From NCBI RefSeq assembly GCF_020567375.1, contig NZ_JAJBZM010000002.1:393036-457035 (forward strand): DNA of 64,000 nucleotides. The letters are read 5' to 3'. Shown one piece after another: positions 8,456-18,239 of this stretch. The first letter of the stretch is position 1. The number at the start of each line of letters is the position of its first letter. The translations under genes and the position numbers were made by a program. Under the pieces are notes generated by a model that ran no database searches, had not been told where the DNA came from, and saw only the letters and a list, made by a program, of their open reading frames with translations. This DNA is from Janibacter melonis (lineage in GTDB: Bacteria > Actinomycetota > Actinomycetes > Actinomycetales > Dermatophilaceae).

Positions 8456-9655
8456 ATGTCGAGGCCGTCACCGTCGCGTCGCAGCCAGGTCACCCCCTTC
8501 GAGGTCATGGAGGTCCTCGCCCGGGTCGCCCGGATGCGCGAGGAGGGACGTGACGTCATCTCGCTGTGCGCGGGCGAGCCGGCCGGGGGCGCGCCGACCG
8601 CGGTCTCGCGGGCCGCCGCCGCGATCCACGAGTCGCGCGAGCCCCTCACGTACACACCGGCCCTCGGCCTGACCGAGCTGCGCAGCGCCATCGCCCAGCA
8701 CTACCGCGACTGGTACGGGCTGGACCTGCCGGCCGAGCGGGTCGCGGTGACGACAGGGAGCTCGGGGGCCTTCGTGCTGACCTTCCTCGCCGCCTTCGAC
8801 CAGGGCGACCGGGTCGCGCTCGCCCGGCCGGGCTACCCCGCGTACCGAAACATCCTCAGCGGGCTCGGCTGCGAGGTCGTCGACCTCGACTGCGGGCCGG
8901 AGGTGCGCTACCAGCCGACCGTCGAGCAGCTCGCGGAGGTGCACGCCCGCCAGCCGCTCGCCGGGCTCGTCCTCGCCTCGCCGGCGAACCCGACGGGCAC
9001 GATGATCGGCCGCGCCGAGCTCACCGCGATCGCCCGGTGGTGCACCGAGCACGGCGTGCGCCTCGTGAGCGACGAGATCTACCACGGCATCACCTACCCC
9101 GAGCCGGGTGCGCCCGACCCCCGCGGCGTGTGCGCGCTCGAGGTCGACGACGACGCGGTCGTCATCAGCTCCTTCAGCAAGTACTGGGGGATGACCGGGT
9201 GGCGGCTGGGCTGGGCCGTCGTGCCGCACGACCTCGTCGGGCCGGTCGACGCGCTCGCTGGCAACATCGCCCTGTGCCCGCCCGCGCCGGCGCAGATGGC
9301 CGCGCTCAGCGCGCTCACCGACGAGGCGCTGCTCGAGTGCGAGGAGGCGGTGGCCGGCTTCGCGCGCACCCGCGAGGTGCTGCTCGAGCTCGCACCGCGG
9401 CTGGGCTGGGGCGAGGCGGCCCCGGCCGACGGTGCCTTCTACTACTACGCCGACCTCGGGCCGCAGCTGGAGCGCTGGCCCGACTCCGCCGCCTACGCCG
9501 CGGCGCTGCTCGAGGCGACCGGCGTCGCCGTCACCCCGGGCGGTGACTTCGACGAGCGCGCCGGCGACCGCCACGTCCGGCTCAGCCTGGCCGCCGGGCC
9601 CGAGGCCGTCGCCGAGGCGGTCGAGCGCATCGTGGCCTGGCAGGCCGGTCTCTGA
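8456..9655 (+). CDS. Pyridoxal-phosphate aminotransferase (class I/II)
   Basis: 399-residue fold-type I aminotransferase of the AspC-like group. Seen: substrate-binding SLCAGEP (about residue 35), TGSSGAF for phosphate binding, SPANPTGT, SDEIYHGITY, and the PLP-lysine motif SFSKYWGMTGWRLGW, with a C-terminal Arg in HVRLSLA. It moves an amino group between an amino acid and a 2-oxo acid; the exact substrate (aspartate, alanine or aromatic) is not determinable. ATG 8456 has GGAGG 8 nt upstream, and GAGGAT 6 nt upstream would also fit a -10 hexamer. Divergent from the ECF sigma gene. Confidence 0.9.
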   Translation: MSRPSPSRRSQVTPFEVMEVLARVARMREEGRDVISLCAGEPAGGAPTAVSRAAAAIHESREPLTYTPALGLTELRSAIAQHYRDWYGLDLPAERVAVTTGSSGAFVLTFLAAFDQGDRVALARPGYPAYRNILSGLGCEVVDLDCGPEVRYQPTVEQLAEVHARQPLAGLVLASPANPTGTMIGRAELTAIARWCTEHGVRLVSDEIYHGITYPEPGAPDPRGVCALEVDDDAVVISSFSKYWGMTGWRLGWAVVPHDLVGPVDALAGNIALCPPAPAQMAALSALTDEALLECEEAVAGFARTREVLLELAPRLGWGEAAPADGAFYYYADLGPQLERWPDSAAYAAALLEATGVAVTPGGDFDERAGDRHVRLSLAAGPEAVAEAVERIVAWQAGL

Positions 9656-9763
9656 GGCGCTCCTGGTCGCGCCGTGACGGGCAGGCGGCGGGCAGGTCGA
9701 TACCTCGCGCCCCGGCTCGTCTACGGTGACCCGGCCACCCCCGACGTCGCCAGGAGCCCCTTC

Positions 9764-10390
9764 GTGATCACCACGTCCTCGACCCGTGCGGCGACCGCCC
9801 TCGCCGCCGTCGCCCTCCTCGCCGGCTGCGGCGGGGGCGACGCGCAGGACGCCGGGTCCTCCCAGTCACCCGCGTCGTCGTCCTCGTCGGCGATCCCCGC
9901 GCCGGGCAGCCCGACCGTGCCGCTCGACGCCCCGGGCGACGACCGGCTCGACGAGGCCCGCTCCGACGTCACGCTCGAGGGGGCGGCGTCGAGCATCAGC
10001 TGGCGCCTGCCCGCGGACTGCTACGAGGCGACGAAGCCCTCGAGCGCGCGGTGCGACGACGACGGCACCGCCTTCCAGCTCGTCGTCGGCGGCAAGCCCG
10101 GGATGGACCTCGTCGACAGCGAGCTGGACTACCGCGAGCTCGCCGAGGAGGACTCGACCGTCCAGCAGACGACGGTCGACGTCGCTGGTCGCACCTTCAC
10201 CGTGCTCGTCGACGACGGCGGGGGCGCCGAGGGCGACACGGGGATCATGACCTTCCTCCACCAGCCCGAGGGCTCGCCCGACACCTTCGCCGTCGTGCTG
10301 CTCACCGAGGCGCCGGTCACCGACCTGCCCTCCACGCGGGTCGACGAGCTCTACCAGGTGCTGGGCTCGCTCGAGCTCGAGCCGGCCTGA
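9764..10390 (+). CDS. Hypothetical secreted lipoprotein
   Basis: 208 residues. The N-terminus is a lipoprotein signal: basic/hydroxyl start, hydrophobic ATALAAVALLAG core, lipobox LAGC with the lipidated Cys at about residue 22. A Ser/Pro-rich linker follows, then a globular domain of about 140 residues with two further cysteines (DCYEATKPSSARC) that may pair. GTG at 9764 is chosen because AGGAG (9752-9756) is 7 nt upstream and the signal peptide begins there. I do not recognise the domain. It stands alone between the aminotransferase and fbaA. Confidence 0.75.
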   Translation: MITTSSTRAATALAAVALLAGCGGGDAQDAGSSQSPASSSSSAIPAPGSPTVPLDAPGDDRLDEARSDVTLEGAASSISWRLPADCYEATKPSSARCDDDGTAFQLVVGGKPGMDLVDSELDYRELAEEDSTVQQTTVDVAGRTFTVLVDDGGGAEGDTGIMTFLHQPEGSPDTFAVVLLTEAPVTDLPSTRVDELYQVLGSLELEPA

Positions 10391-10504
10391 CCCGGGCCCG
10401 CCGGGTCCCCCTTCGGGCACCTGACGGGCAGGGGAGCGGCGTGGCGGGGCGACGTGGAAGGATCGTGGGCAGGACCACACATCGCTGACAAGGAGCACGA
10501 CGCC

Positions 10505-11539
10505 ATGCCCATCGCCACCCCTGAGGTCTACCGGGACATGCTCGACCGCGCGAAGGCAGGCTCCTTCGCGTACCCGGCCATCAACGTCACGTCCAGCCAG
10601 ACCCTCAACGCCGCGATCCGCGGCTTCGCCGAGGCCGGCTCCGACGGCATCGTCCAGGTCTCCACCGGCGGCGCGGAGTACCTCTCCGGCCCGACGGTCA
10701 AGGACATGGTCACCGGCTCGCTCGCCCTGGCCGCCTACGCCCGCGAGGTCGCGAAGAACTACGACGTCAACATCGCGCTGCACACCGACCACTGCCCCAA
10801 GGACAAGCTCGACGGCTTCGTGCGCCCGCTCCTCGCCGCGAGCCAGGAGCACAAGGACACCTTCGGCACCCCGATCTTCCAGTCGCACATGTGGGACGGC
10901 TCGGCCGTGCCGCTCGAGGAGAACCTCGAGATCGCCCAGGAGCTGCTCGCCCTGGCCGCGGCGGCCGACATCATCCTCGAGGTCGAGATCGGTGTCGTCG
11001 GCGGCGAGGAGGACGGTGTCGCCAACGAGATCAACGACCAGCTCTACACGACCCCCGAGGATGCCCTCGCGACCGTCGAGGCGCTCGGTCTGGGCGAGCA
11101 GGGCCGGTACATGGCCGCGCTGACCTTCGGCAACGTCCACGGCGTGTACAAGCCGGGCAACGTCAAGCTGCGCCCCGAGATCCTCAAGCAGTGCCAGGAC
11201 GCGATCGTCGCGAAGTACGGGTCCGACAAGGGCGAGCGCCCGCTCGACCTCGTCTTCCACGGCGGCTCCGGCTCGACGGCCCAGGAGATCTCCGACGCCG
11301 TCGACTTCGGCGTCGTGAAGATGAACGTCGACACCGACACCCAGTACGCCTTCACCCGGCCGGTCGTCGGCTACATGATGAAGAACTACGAGGGCGTGCT
11401 CAAGGTCGACGGCGAGGTCGGCAACAAGAAGCAGTACGACCCCCGTGCCTGGGGCAAGGAGGCCGAGGCCGCGATGGCCGCGCGCATCGTCACCGCGTGC
11501 GAGAACCTTCGCTCCGCCGGCACCTCCGTCAAGGCCTGA
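10505..11539 (+). CDS. fbaA: Fructose-bisphosphate aldolase, class II
   Basis: 344-residue zinc-dependent aldolase interconverting fructose-1,6-bisphosphate with DHAP and glyceraldehyde-3-phosphate in glycolysis/gluconeogenesis. Seen: PAINVTSSQTLNAAIRGFAEAGS, the metal-binding ALHTDHCP (His93, Asp95, His96), EVEIGVVGGEEDGV, the phosphate/zinc loop VFHGGSGS, and VVKMNVDTDTQYAFTRP. Length matches the FbaA type. AAGGAG at 10490-10495 sets the ATG at 10505. The DUF3151 gene starts 2 nt after the stop codon, implying coupled translation. Confidence 0.96.
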   Translation: MPIATPEVYRDMLDRAKAGSFAYPAINVTSSQTLNAAIRGFAEAGSDGIVQVSTGGAEYLSGPTVKDMVTGSLALAAYAREVAKNYDVNIALHTDHCPKDKLDGFVRPLLAASQEHKDTFGTPIFQSHMWDGSAVPLEENLEIAQELLALAAAADIILEVEIGVVGGEEDGVANEINDQLYTTPEDALATVEALGLGEQGRYMAALTFGNVHGVYKPGNVKLRPEILKQCQDAIVAKYGSDKGERPLDLVFHGGSGSTAQEISDAVDFGVVKMNVDTDTQYAFTRPVVGYMMKNYEGVLKVDGEVGNKKQYDPRAWGKEAEAAMAARIVTACENLRSAGTSVKA

Positions 11540-11540
11540 C

Positions 11541-11948
11541 GTGGCGGGCGAGAACCTCCTGGGCATCCCGGAGACCTACCTGCCCGAGGACCCGGCCGCC
11601 GGGCTGCTCGCCGACGGCGCGCCCGCGGCCGACGTCGCCGCGGCGCACCCGACGTCCTCGCTGGCCTGGGCCGTCCTCGCCGAGGAGGCCCTCGACGACG
11701 GCCACCGGGTCGAGGCCTACGCCTACGCCCGCACCGGGTACCACCGCGCGCTCGACTCGCTGCGGCGCAGCGGCTGGCGCGGCCAGGGACCCGTCCCGTG
11801 GAGCCACGAGCCCAACCGCGGCTTCCTGCGCGCGCTGGCCGCGCTCACGCGGGCCGCCGACGCGATCGGCGAGGTCGACGAGGAGGAGCGCTGCCGCACC
11901 TTCCTCTCCGACAGCTCCCCCGAGGCAGCCCGCGAGCTGCTCGGCTGA
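11541..11948 (+). CDS. DUF3151 family protein
   Basis: 135-residue protein of the DUF3151 family, typically found next to fbaA in actinobacteria. Seen: NLLGIPETYLPEDPA at the start, HPTSSLAWAVLAEEALDDG, AYAYARTGYHRALDSLRR and a WRGQGPVPWSHEPNRGFLRALAAL core. It is mainly helical with no signal peptide. GTG 11541 lies one base after the fbaA stop, so it is presumably co-transcribed and coupled. Function is unknown; a link to aldolase is inference from conserved neighbourhood. Confidence 0.85.
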   Translation: MAGENLLGIPETYLPEDPAAGLLADGAPAADVAAAHPTSSLAWAVLAEEALDDGHRVEAYAYARTGYHRALDSLRRSGWRGQGPVPWSHEPNRGFLRALAALTRAADAIGEVDEEERCRTFLSDSSPEAARELLG

Positions 11949-11966
11949 GCCGACCCGAGAGCAGTG

Positions 11967-11997
11967 CGAAGGGGGACCCCGGTGGGGTCCCCCTTCG
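11967..11997 (+). terminator. fbaA-DUF3151 terminator hairpin
   Basis: Perfect 14-bp stem (11967-11980 with 11984-11997) and a 3-nt loop, 18 bp after the stop codon. Each arm is a copy of the recurrent CGAAGGGGGACC motif. Confidence 0.8.
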
Positions 11998-12032
11998 TCG
12001 TGCTCGGGGTGAGACGACCCCGGGCGCAGCAA

Positions 12033-12071
12033 GGGGCCCGGCCCGGTCGATGACGACCGGAGCCGGGCCCC
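12033..12071 (+). other. Second strong intergenic hairpin
   Basis: A 17-bp stem (12033-12049 with 12054-12071) has a single bulged A at 12061 and a 4-nt loop. It follows the first hairpin by 35 bp and precedes the direct repeats upstream of the next regulator gene. It is probably a backup terminator. Apart from these hairpins, the direct repeat and a promoter, the 325 bp between 11948 and 12274 hold no gene I can support. Confidence 0.6.
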
Positions 12072-12078
12072 GGGCCCG

Positions 12079-12131
12079 CGCCACCCCCTGTGGACACGGG
12101 TCCTGCTGGTACACGCCACCCCCTGTGGACA
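12079..12131. repeat. 18-bp direct repeat, possible operator
   Basis: CGCCACCCCCTGTGGACA occurs exactly at 12079-12096 and 12114-12131, a 35-bp period. The second copy is flanked by the inverted hexamers GGTACA (12108-12113) and TGTACC (12132-12137). It lies about 130 bp upstream of a LuxR-type regulator and could be an autoregulatory or other regulator site. No known consensus is recognised. Confidence 0.5.
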
Positions 12132-12260
12132 TGTACCGGAGCGACACCGTCTGCAGAAGTCCCCTGATCCGCAACCGGTGATGTGCTCCCGATGAGTTGT
12201 ATTGTGCACGACTTCTCGCCTGACGCACCCCGCTTTTCGGCATCGAGATGACACTGGCAC

Positions 12261-12266
12261 TATGAT
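12261..12266 (+). promoter_or_regulatory. -10 hexamer TATGAT, leaderless promoter
   Basis: TATGAT ends 7 nt before the GTG at 12274, matching the -10-to-start geometry seen at many genes here. A convincing -35 is not evident. This decides the start codon of the regulator: the in-frame ATGs at 12262 and 12265 lie inside the hexamer. Confidence 0.6.
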
Positions 12267-12273
12267 GACAGAC

Positions 12274-13047
12274 GTGCCCGGCATCGGCCCCCGTTCCCCG
12301 TTGCAGCGCCTGGAGTCCATGCTCGCCTCCGAGCTCGAGCGGCTCGGCCGACGACGTGACGAGCTGGCCGACCTCGGTGACGCGCTCCTCGCGCTGCGCA
12401 GCCAGGTCGCGACGGAGGACTCCCCGGTGCGCCTGGGCGTCGAGGTGCTCGAGCAGCCCGTCGCCGCGCCGGTCCTCGGACGGATCGCGATGTCGGTCGG
12501 ACAGGTCGACAGCGTCTTCCTCGACGGCGAGGTGGGTGCGGTGACCGACGTCGAGCACGCGAGCCACGCGCTCGACCGGGCCCGGGACGGCCAGCGTCAG
12601 CGCACGATCTACACCCGGGCCGTCATCGACGTGGCCGACAGCACCCGCCGCCTCGACGCGCTGCGCAACGCCGGGCAGGAGCAGCACGTCGTCGAGACCT
12701 TCGAGCACGAGTTCGCGATCTTCGGCGACGAGGTCGTGGTGACCCCCTCGACGTGGGGCGACCCCGGCTCGGCCTACCTCGTCATCCGCAACCCCGTGCT
12801 CATCGGGGCCTTCCAGGGCTGGTTCGACCACGTGTGGAGCGCGACACCGACGCGCGACCACGGCGCACCGGTCGACCAGCGCATCGTCGAGCTGCTCGCG
12901 CTCGGCTACAAGGACGAGGCCATAGCCCGCCACCTGGGGGTCGCGCTGCGCACCGTGCGTCGGCGGGTCGCCGGCCTCATGGACGACTACCAGGTGCACA
13001 CCCGCTTCCAGCTCGGGGCGGCCCTGGCGCACGACGACCGCGCCTGA
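12274..13047 (+). CDS. LuxR-type regulator with TrmB-like N-terminus
   Basis: 257 residues. The C-terminal HTH is seen in QRIVELLALGYKDEAIARHLGVALRTVRRRVAGLMDDYQVHTRFQLG. The N-terminus has an acidic/basic helical stretch and a central domain resembling the TrmB/phospholipase-D-like sensor regions of actinobacterial LuxR proteins. It is the same architecture as the gene at 17140-18144, though they are not close copies. GTG 12274 is chosen from the upstream TATGAT. It converges on purA. Ligand and targets unknown; the direct repeats upstream are a candidate operator. Confidence 0.8.
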   Translation: MPGIGPRSPLQRLESMLASELERLGRRRDELADLGDALLALRSQVATEDSPVRLGVEVLEQPVAAPVLGRIAMSVGQVDSVFLDGEVGAVTDVEHASHALDRARDGQRQRTIYTRAVIDVADSTRRLDALRNAGQEQHVVETFEHEFAIFGDEVVVTPSTWGDPGSAYLVIRNPVLIGAFQGWFDHVWSATPTRDHGAPVDQRIVELLALGYKDEAIARHLGVALRTVRRRVAGLMDDYQVHTRFQLGAALAHDDRA

Positions 13048-13072
13048 CGCCCGCCGCGTCGTGGGGCGGGCG
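13048..13072. terminator. Short terminator hairpin
   Basis: An 8-bp GC stem (13048-13055 with 13065-13072) lies between the convergent regulator and purA stop codons. Weaker than the other terminators here. Confidence 0.5.
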
Positions 13073-13080
13073 CCCGGCGG

Positions 13081-14442
<1,362 letters not shown>

Positions 14443-14556
14443 TCACTGTACCGGCGGGCCCGATACTGCGTTGCGCCCGGCGGCCGTGGCTGGGAGCGTG
14501 GTCGCTCCGGGCGGCACGCGCCGTCGCGGCAACCCCGACACGAGGAGGTGGTGCGC

Positions 14557-14736
14557 ATGAGCAAGCACGAGAGCGCCCCCGAGGACGTCAAGGAGAAGTT
14601 CCGGCAGGCGCTGGAGCGCAAGCAGGCCCATGCGGGCCGGGACGTCTCGGCAGAGGGAGGGCACGGCAAGGTCGAGTCCTCCCACGGCCCGGAGACCTCC
14701 GGCTCCCAGCAGATGTTCCGCCGCAAGTCGGGCTGA
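14557..14736 (+). CDS. Small DUF5302 protein
   Basis: 59-residue, highly charged, probably disordered protein beginning MSKHESAPEDVKEKFRQALERKQ and ending QQMFRRKSG. This matches the DUF5302 family of small actinobacterial proteins; the family name is recalled, not searched. GAGGAGGTG just upstream of ATG 14557 is a strong ribosome site, which supports translation. Function unknown. A hairpin follows the stop. Confidence 0.8.
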   Translation: MSKHESAPEDVKEKFRQALERKQAHAGRDVSAEGGHGKVESSHGPETSGSQQMFRRKSG

Positions 14737-14747
14737 GCGCACCCGGA

Positions 14748-14783
14748 GGGGGCGGCCCGTGCGTCACGCACCGGGTCGCCCCC
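14748..14783. terminator. Imperfect GC-rich terminator
   Basis: GGGGGCG at 14748-14754 pairs with CGCCCCC at 14777-14783, and weaker pairing continues inward. It lies between the DUF5302 gene and the converging helicase gene, and ends in the recurrent CCCCCTTCG motif. Confidence 0.6.
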
Positions 14784-14818
14784 TTCGTCGTGCCCGGGCG
14801 AAGGGGGACCCGGCCCGG

Positions 14819-17056
14819 TCAGGCGGTCGGGCGCAGCACGCTCATCCGGTGGGCGGCGCGGGTGAGCGCCACGTAGAGCACGCGCGCGCCGCCGGGGGAC
14901 TCCGCGACGATCGCGTCGGGGTCGACGACGACCGTGGCGTCCCACTCGAGGCCCTTCGTCGACATCGGGTCGAGGACGACGACCCGGCCGCTCTCGTGCG
15001 CGACGAGCGGTGCGACCCGCTCGAGGTGACGGGCGGGGGCGATGACCGCGACCGAGCCGTCGACCTCGTCGACGAGCGCGTCGACGGCGGCGCGGGCGGC
15101 CGCGTCGACCGATGGGGCGGAGGTGTCGAGGGCGTCGCCGAAGCGGGTCTCGACCGGCTCGACCCCGGTCTCGCGGACGGCGTCGGGGATGTCCGCGTCG
15201 GGGACGACGGGCAGGATGACGTCGCGCGCGTAGTCGAAGATCTCGCGGGCGTTGCGGTAGTTCGTGCTCATGTGGAAGCGACGCCGCTCGTTGCTGCCGA
15301 AGGCGTCCTCGCGCGCCGCCTCGGCCTCGCGCGCGTCGGCCCACGAGGCCTGGGCGGCGTCGCCGACGACGGTCCACGACGCGCGTCGACCACGACGCCC
15401 GACCATGCGCCACTGCATCGGCGAGAGGTCCTGCGCCTCGTCGACGAGGACGTGGGCGTAGGAGCCGGGGCGGCCCACCCGTCCGGTGAGGAGGCGCTCG
15501 CGGGCCAACGTCGGGGTCACGTGGCTCTCGACGTCGCGGACGCGGACCGCCGAGCCCATCGTCGTCAGCTCGCGCTCGGCCGCACGGCCGTCGAGCTCGT
15601 CGATCTCGTAGAAGCCGCGCTCCTCGTCGGCGGCCTCCTCGACCTGGCCGAGGCGCACGGCGAGCTCGTCGACGACGGCGACGTCGGCCACCGACCACGT
15701 GCCGAGCTCGAGCGCCTCCCGCATCGAGTGGGCCAGCGCCGCGGCGTCGCCCTGGGAGAGCACGCCCTGGGTGATCCGGTAGGCCCGCTCCGTGTCGGCG
15801 AGCCACAGCAGGGCCTGGCGCGGGTCGACCTGGGGCCACCACGCCTCCATGAAGGAGTCGACGGCGATGGACTCGTCGAAGGCGTCGAGGAACTCGTCGC
15901 GCTCGCCCTCGCGGTGGCTGGCCCACGCGGCCTCGGCGAGCATCTCTCGGGCGGCCTTCGTGCCCTGGTTGCGGGTCCGGTCGCGCAGGACGCGACGGCG
16001 GATCGACGCGAGGGCGTCGGCGCCGATCCGGATGGCGATGCCGCCGACGAAGGTGCGCAGCTCGGTGGGGGCGTCGGGGACCGGCTCTTGGAGCAGGCGG
16101 GCGACGACGGTGCGCATCCGCAGCGAGCCCTTGATCGCGGCGACCTCGGGGGTGTCGAGGCGCTCGGTGCCGATGGCGTCGACGAGGTCGCCGAGGGCCC
16201 GCAGGGCCACGGAGTCCTCGCCGAGCGAGGGCAGCACCCGCTCGATGTACGCCGTGTAGGCGGCGGACGGGCCGACGACGAGGATGCCGCCGCTCTCGTA
16301 GCGCCGGCGGTCGTTGTAGAGCAGGTAGGCCGCGCGGTGCAGGGCGACGACGGTCTTGCCGGTGCCGGGACCGCCGGTGATCTCGGTGACGCCCCGGTCG
16401 CTGGCGCGGATCGCCTCGTCCTGGTGGGCCTGGATCGTCGCGACGATGTCGCGCATCCGCGTGCCGCGGGCCCGGGTCAGGGCCGCGAGCAGCGCGCCGT
16501 CACCGACGACGACGATGTCCTCGGGCGCCTCGGGGACCATGAGGTCGTCCTCGACGCCGACGACCGTGTCGTCCTTCGAGCGCAGCACCCGGCGGCGGAT
16601 GACCCCGTGGTTGGCGACGGGGGTCGCGCGGTAGAAGGGGGAGGCGGCCGGGGCGCGCCAGTCGATGACGAGCGGCTCGTACTCGTCGTCGCGCACGCCG
16701 AGGCGGCCGACGTAGCGGATCTCGCGGTCGGCCGGGGCCATGGCGTCGCCGTGGTCGATGTCGAGCCGGCCGAAGACGAGGCCCTCGTGCTGGTGCTCGA
16801 GCGTGGCCAGGCGCCGGGCCGCCTGGTAGACGAGCGCGTCGCGCTCGAAGAGGCCCGACATCTCCTCGTCGCGCACGTCGCCCGTGCGATCGGTGCGACC
16901 GCGCGACATGCCGTCGGTGGCGACGAGACCGGCGCGGGTCTCGGCCTTGACGAGCTCGTCGCGGACCCGGTCGAGGTGGGCCTGCTCGGTCGCGATCTCG
17001 GTCGCGACGTGCGGCGGGACGTCGGTGGTGGAGGGGCGAAGGGAGCCGTCGGTCAC
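14819..17056 (-). CDS. helR: HelR/HelD-like RNA polymerase-recycling ATPase
   Basis: 745-residue UvrD/Rep-like superfamily 1 ATPase with the HelD-type layout: an N-terminal arm of helices (EIATEQAHLDRVRDELVKAETRAG), then split motor domains. Seen: Walker A GGPGTGKT, Walker B/DEAQ box VLVDEAQDLSPMQWR, NYRNAREIFDYAR, and a late LYVALTRAAHRM motif VI. HelR/HelD proteins bind RNA polymerase, release it from stalled complexes and can confer rifampicin tolerance in actinobacteria. GTG 17056 gives MTDGSLRP. No rifamycin-associated element was recognised upstream. It could be an uncharacterised DNA helicase, but the N-terminal arm favours HelR. Confidence 0.82.
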   Translation of the reverse strand: MTDGSLRPSTTDVPPHVATEIATEQAHLDRVRDELVKAETRAGLVATDGMSRGRTDRTGDVRDEEMSGLFERDALVYQAARRLATLEHQHEGLVFGRLDIDHGDAMAPADREIRYVGRLGVRDDEYEPLVIDWRAPAASPFYRATPVANHGVIRRRVLRSKDDTVVGVEDDLMVPEAPEDIVVVGDGALLAALTRARGTRMRDIVATIQAHQDEAIRASDRGVTEITGGPGTGKTVVALHRAAYLLYNDRRRYESGGILVVGPSAAYTAYIERVLPSLGEDSVALRALGDLVDAIGTERLDTPEVAAIKGSLRMRTVVARLLQEPVPDAPTELRTFVGGIAIRIGADALASIRRRVLRDRTRNQGTKAAREMLAEAAWASHREGERDEFLDAFDESIAVDSFMEAWWPQVDPRQALLWLADTERAYRITQGVLSQGDAAALAHSMREALELGTWSVADVAVVDELAVRLGQVEEAADEERGFYEIDELDGRAAERELTTMGSAVRVRDVESHVTPTLARERLLTGRVGRPGSYAHVLVDEAQDLSPMQWRMVGRRGRRASWTVVGDAAQASWADAREAEAAREDAFGSNERRRFHMSTNYRNAREIFDYARDVILPVVPDADIPDAVRETGVEPVETRFGDALDTSAPSVDAAARAAVDALVDEVDGSVAVIAPARHLERVAPLVAHESGRVVVLDPMSTKGLEWDATVVVDPDAIVAESPGGARVLYVALTRAAHRMSVLRPTA

Positions 17057-17139
17057 GTCTGCTGCTCTACCTGTCTCACGTGTGTCGCGCGGCGGCGACC
17101 TGGGCAGCCATCGAGTCTAGACGCCGGCACCGACGTCGC

Positions 17140-18144
17140 TCAGACCAGGCCGCGCCGCACGGCCTCGACCCCGGCCTGGAGCCGGGACTGGGCGCCGAGC
17201 CGCTCCATGACGACCCGGACCCGCCGCTCGACGGTGCGCACGCTCACCCCGAGCTGGCGGGCGACGTTGGCGTCCGATGCGCCGGCGGCGAGCAGGGTGA
17301 GGATCGTCTGGTCGCGCTGCGAGTACAGCTCGCCGTCGACGTCGAGGTCGACGGCGGGCAGCGGGAGGCTGCGGGCGTGCAGGCGCTCGACGAGGTTGCC
17401 GATGCCGGTGATGAGCGGGCTGTCCCACAGGGAGACCGACCCGGCGCCCGAGGGCTCGATGTTCGTCAGGTCGACGACCGCCTGGAGCCCGTCGACGACG
17501 ATCGCCGAGAAGGGCACGTCCTCGGCGATCCGCACGTCCTCGCCGGACGCCTGCCGACGGCGCAGGGTCTGCAGGGCGTCGTCGAGCTCGAGCAGGCGCG
17601 AGTCGTACACGGCGAGGTAGCGCAGCGGCTGGCCCGCGCTGTCGAGGGTGGCGCTGTCGTGGTCGACCAGGGGCGAGGTGAGCAGCTGGATGCTGCGCTC
17701 GCCGTACGCGCGCATCGCGAGGATCGAGCGCTCGGCGCCCGCGACGACGGCGATGCTCGCCGAGCGGATCTCGGCGAGGGAGTCCAAGGTGCTGGCGCGC
17801 AGCGGGTTCGTGCGCGCGTCCTCGAGCGCGCGGACCCTGCGGTGGATGAGTCCGAGCTGGGGTGCCGAGGCCCGCACCCGGCGCAGCTGACGCTCGACCT
17901 CGGCGGTGTAGGCCGCGAGGGCACCCTCGGGCGGGGGGATCGAGATCGCCCCGTCGTCGACCTCGGCCAGGCCCCGGTGGGTGAGGATCTGCAGCCCGAG
18001 GTCGACCTGCGCGGCGCTGATCCCCGCAGCCACCAAGGACTCTCGCGTCGCGGCCGGGTCATGGATGAGCGCGAGGTAGAGCCGGGTGATCTCCTCCTCG
18101 GGCATCGCGACGTCGAGGTGGACCGGGAGGTCGGGCGCGGACAT
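17140..18144 (-). CDS. LuxR-type regulator with TrmB-like sensor
   Basis: 334 residues. The N-terminal helix-turn-helix-like part (AATRESLVAAGISAAQVDLGLQ) resembles a TrmB winged helix. A middle domain (about 100-260) resembles the phospholipase-D-like TrmB sensor, and the C-terminal LuxR HTH contains TILTLLAAGASDANVARQLGVSVRTVERRVRVVMERLGAQSR. ATG 18144 is chosen because CATACT (rc of 18152-18157) lies 7 nt upstream, a likely leaderless start. Divergent from the 6C RNA and purD. Ligand unknown; compare the shorter relative at 12274. Confidence 0.82.
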   Translation of the reverse strand: MSAPDLPVHLDVAMPEEEITRLYLALIHDPAATRESLVAAGISAAQVDLGLQILTHRGLAEVDDGAISIPPPEGALAAYTAEVERQLRRVRASAPQLGLIHRRVRALEDARTNPLRASTLDSLAEIRSASIAVVAGAERSILAMRAYGERSIQLLTSPLVDHDSATLDSAGQPLRYLAVYDSRLLELDDALQTLRRRQASGEDVRIAEDVPFSAIVVDGLQAVVDLTNIEPSGAGSVSLWDSPLITGIGNLVERLHARSLPLPAVDLDVDGELYSQRDQTILTLLAAGASDANVARQLGVSVRTVERRVRVVMERLGAQSRLQAGVEAVRRGLV

Positions 18145-18239
18145 GACGAGAAGTATGGCGACTAGCCGACATCGTCGGGAGACCGACAGCGTCAGGTTGA
18201 TTTCGCCCTCGGATTTGGTCACACTCGCATCTGCTGGCC

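Noticed and set aside
12150-12260. A small gene or riboswitch in the 11949-12273 gap
   Set aside because: No frame with a ribosome site and no recognisable aptamer; only hairpins, direct repeats and a promoter are supported.
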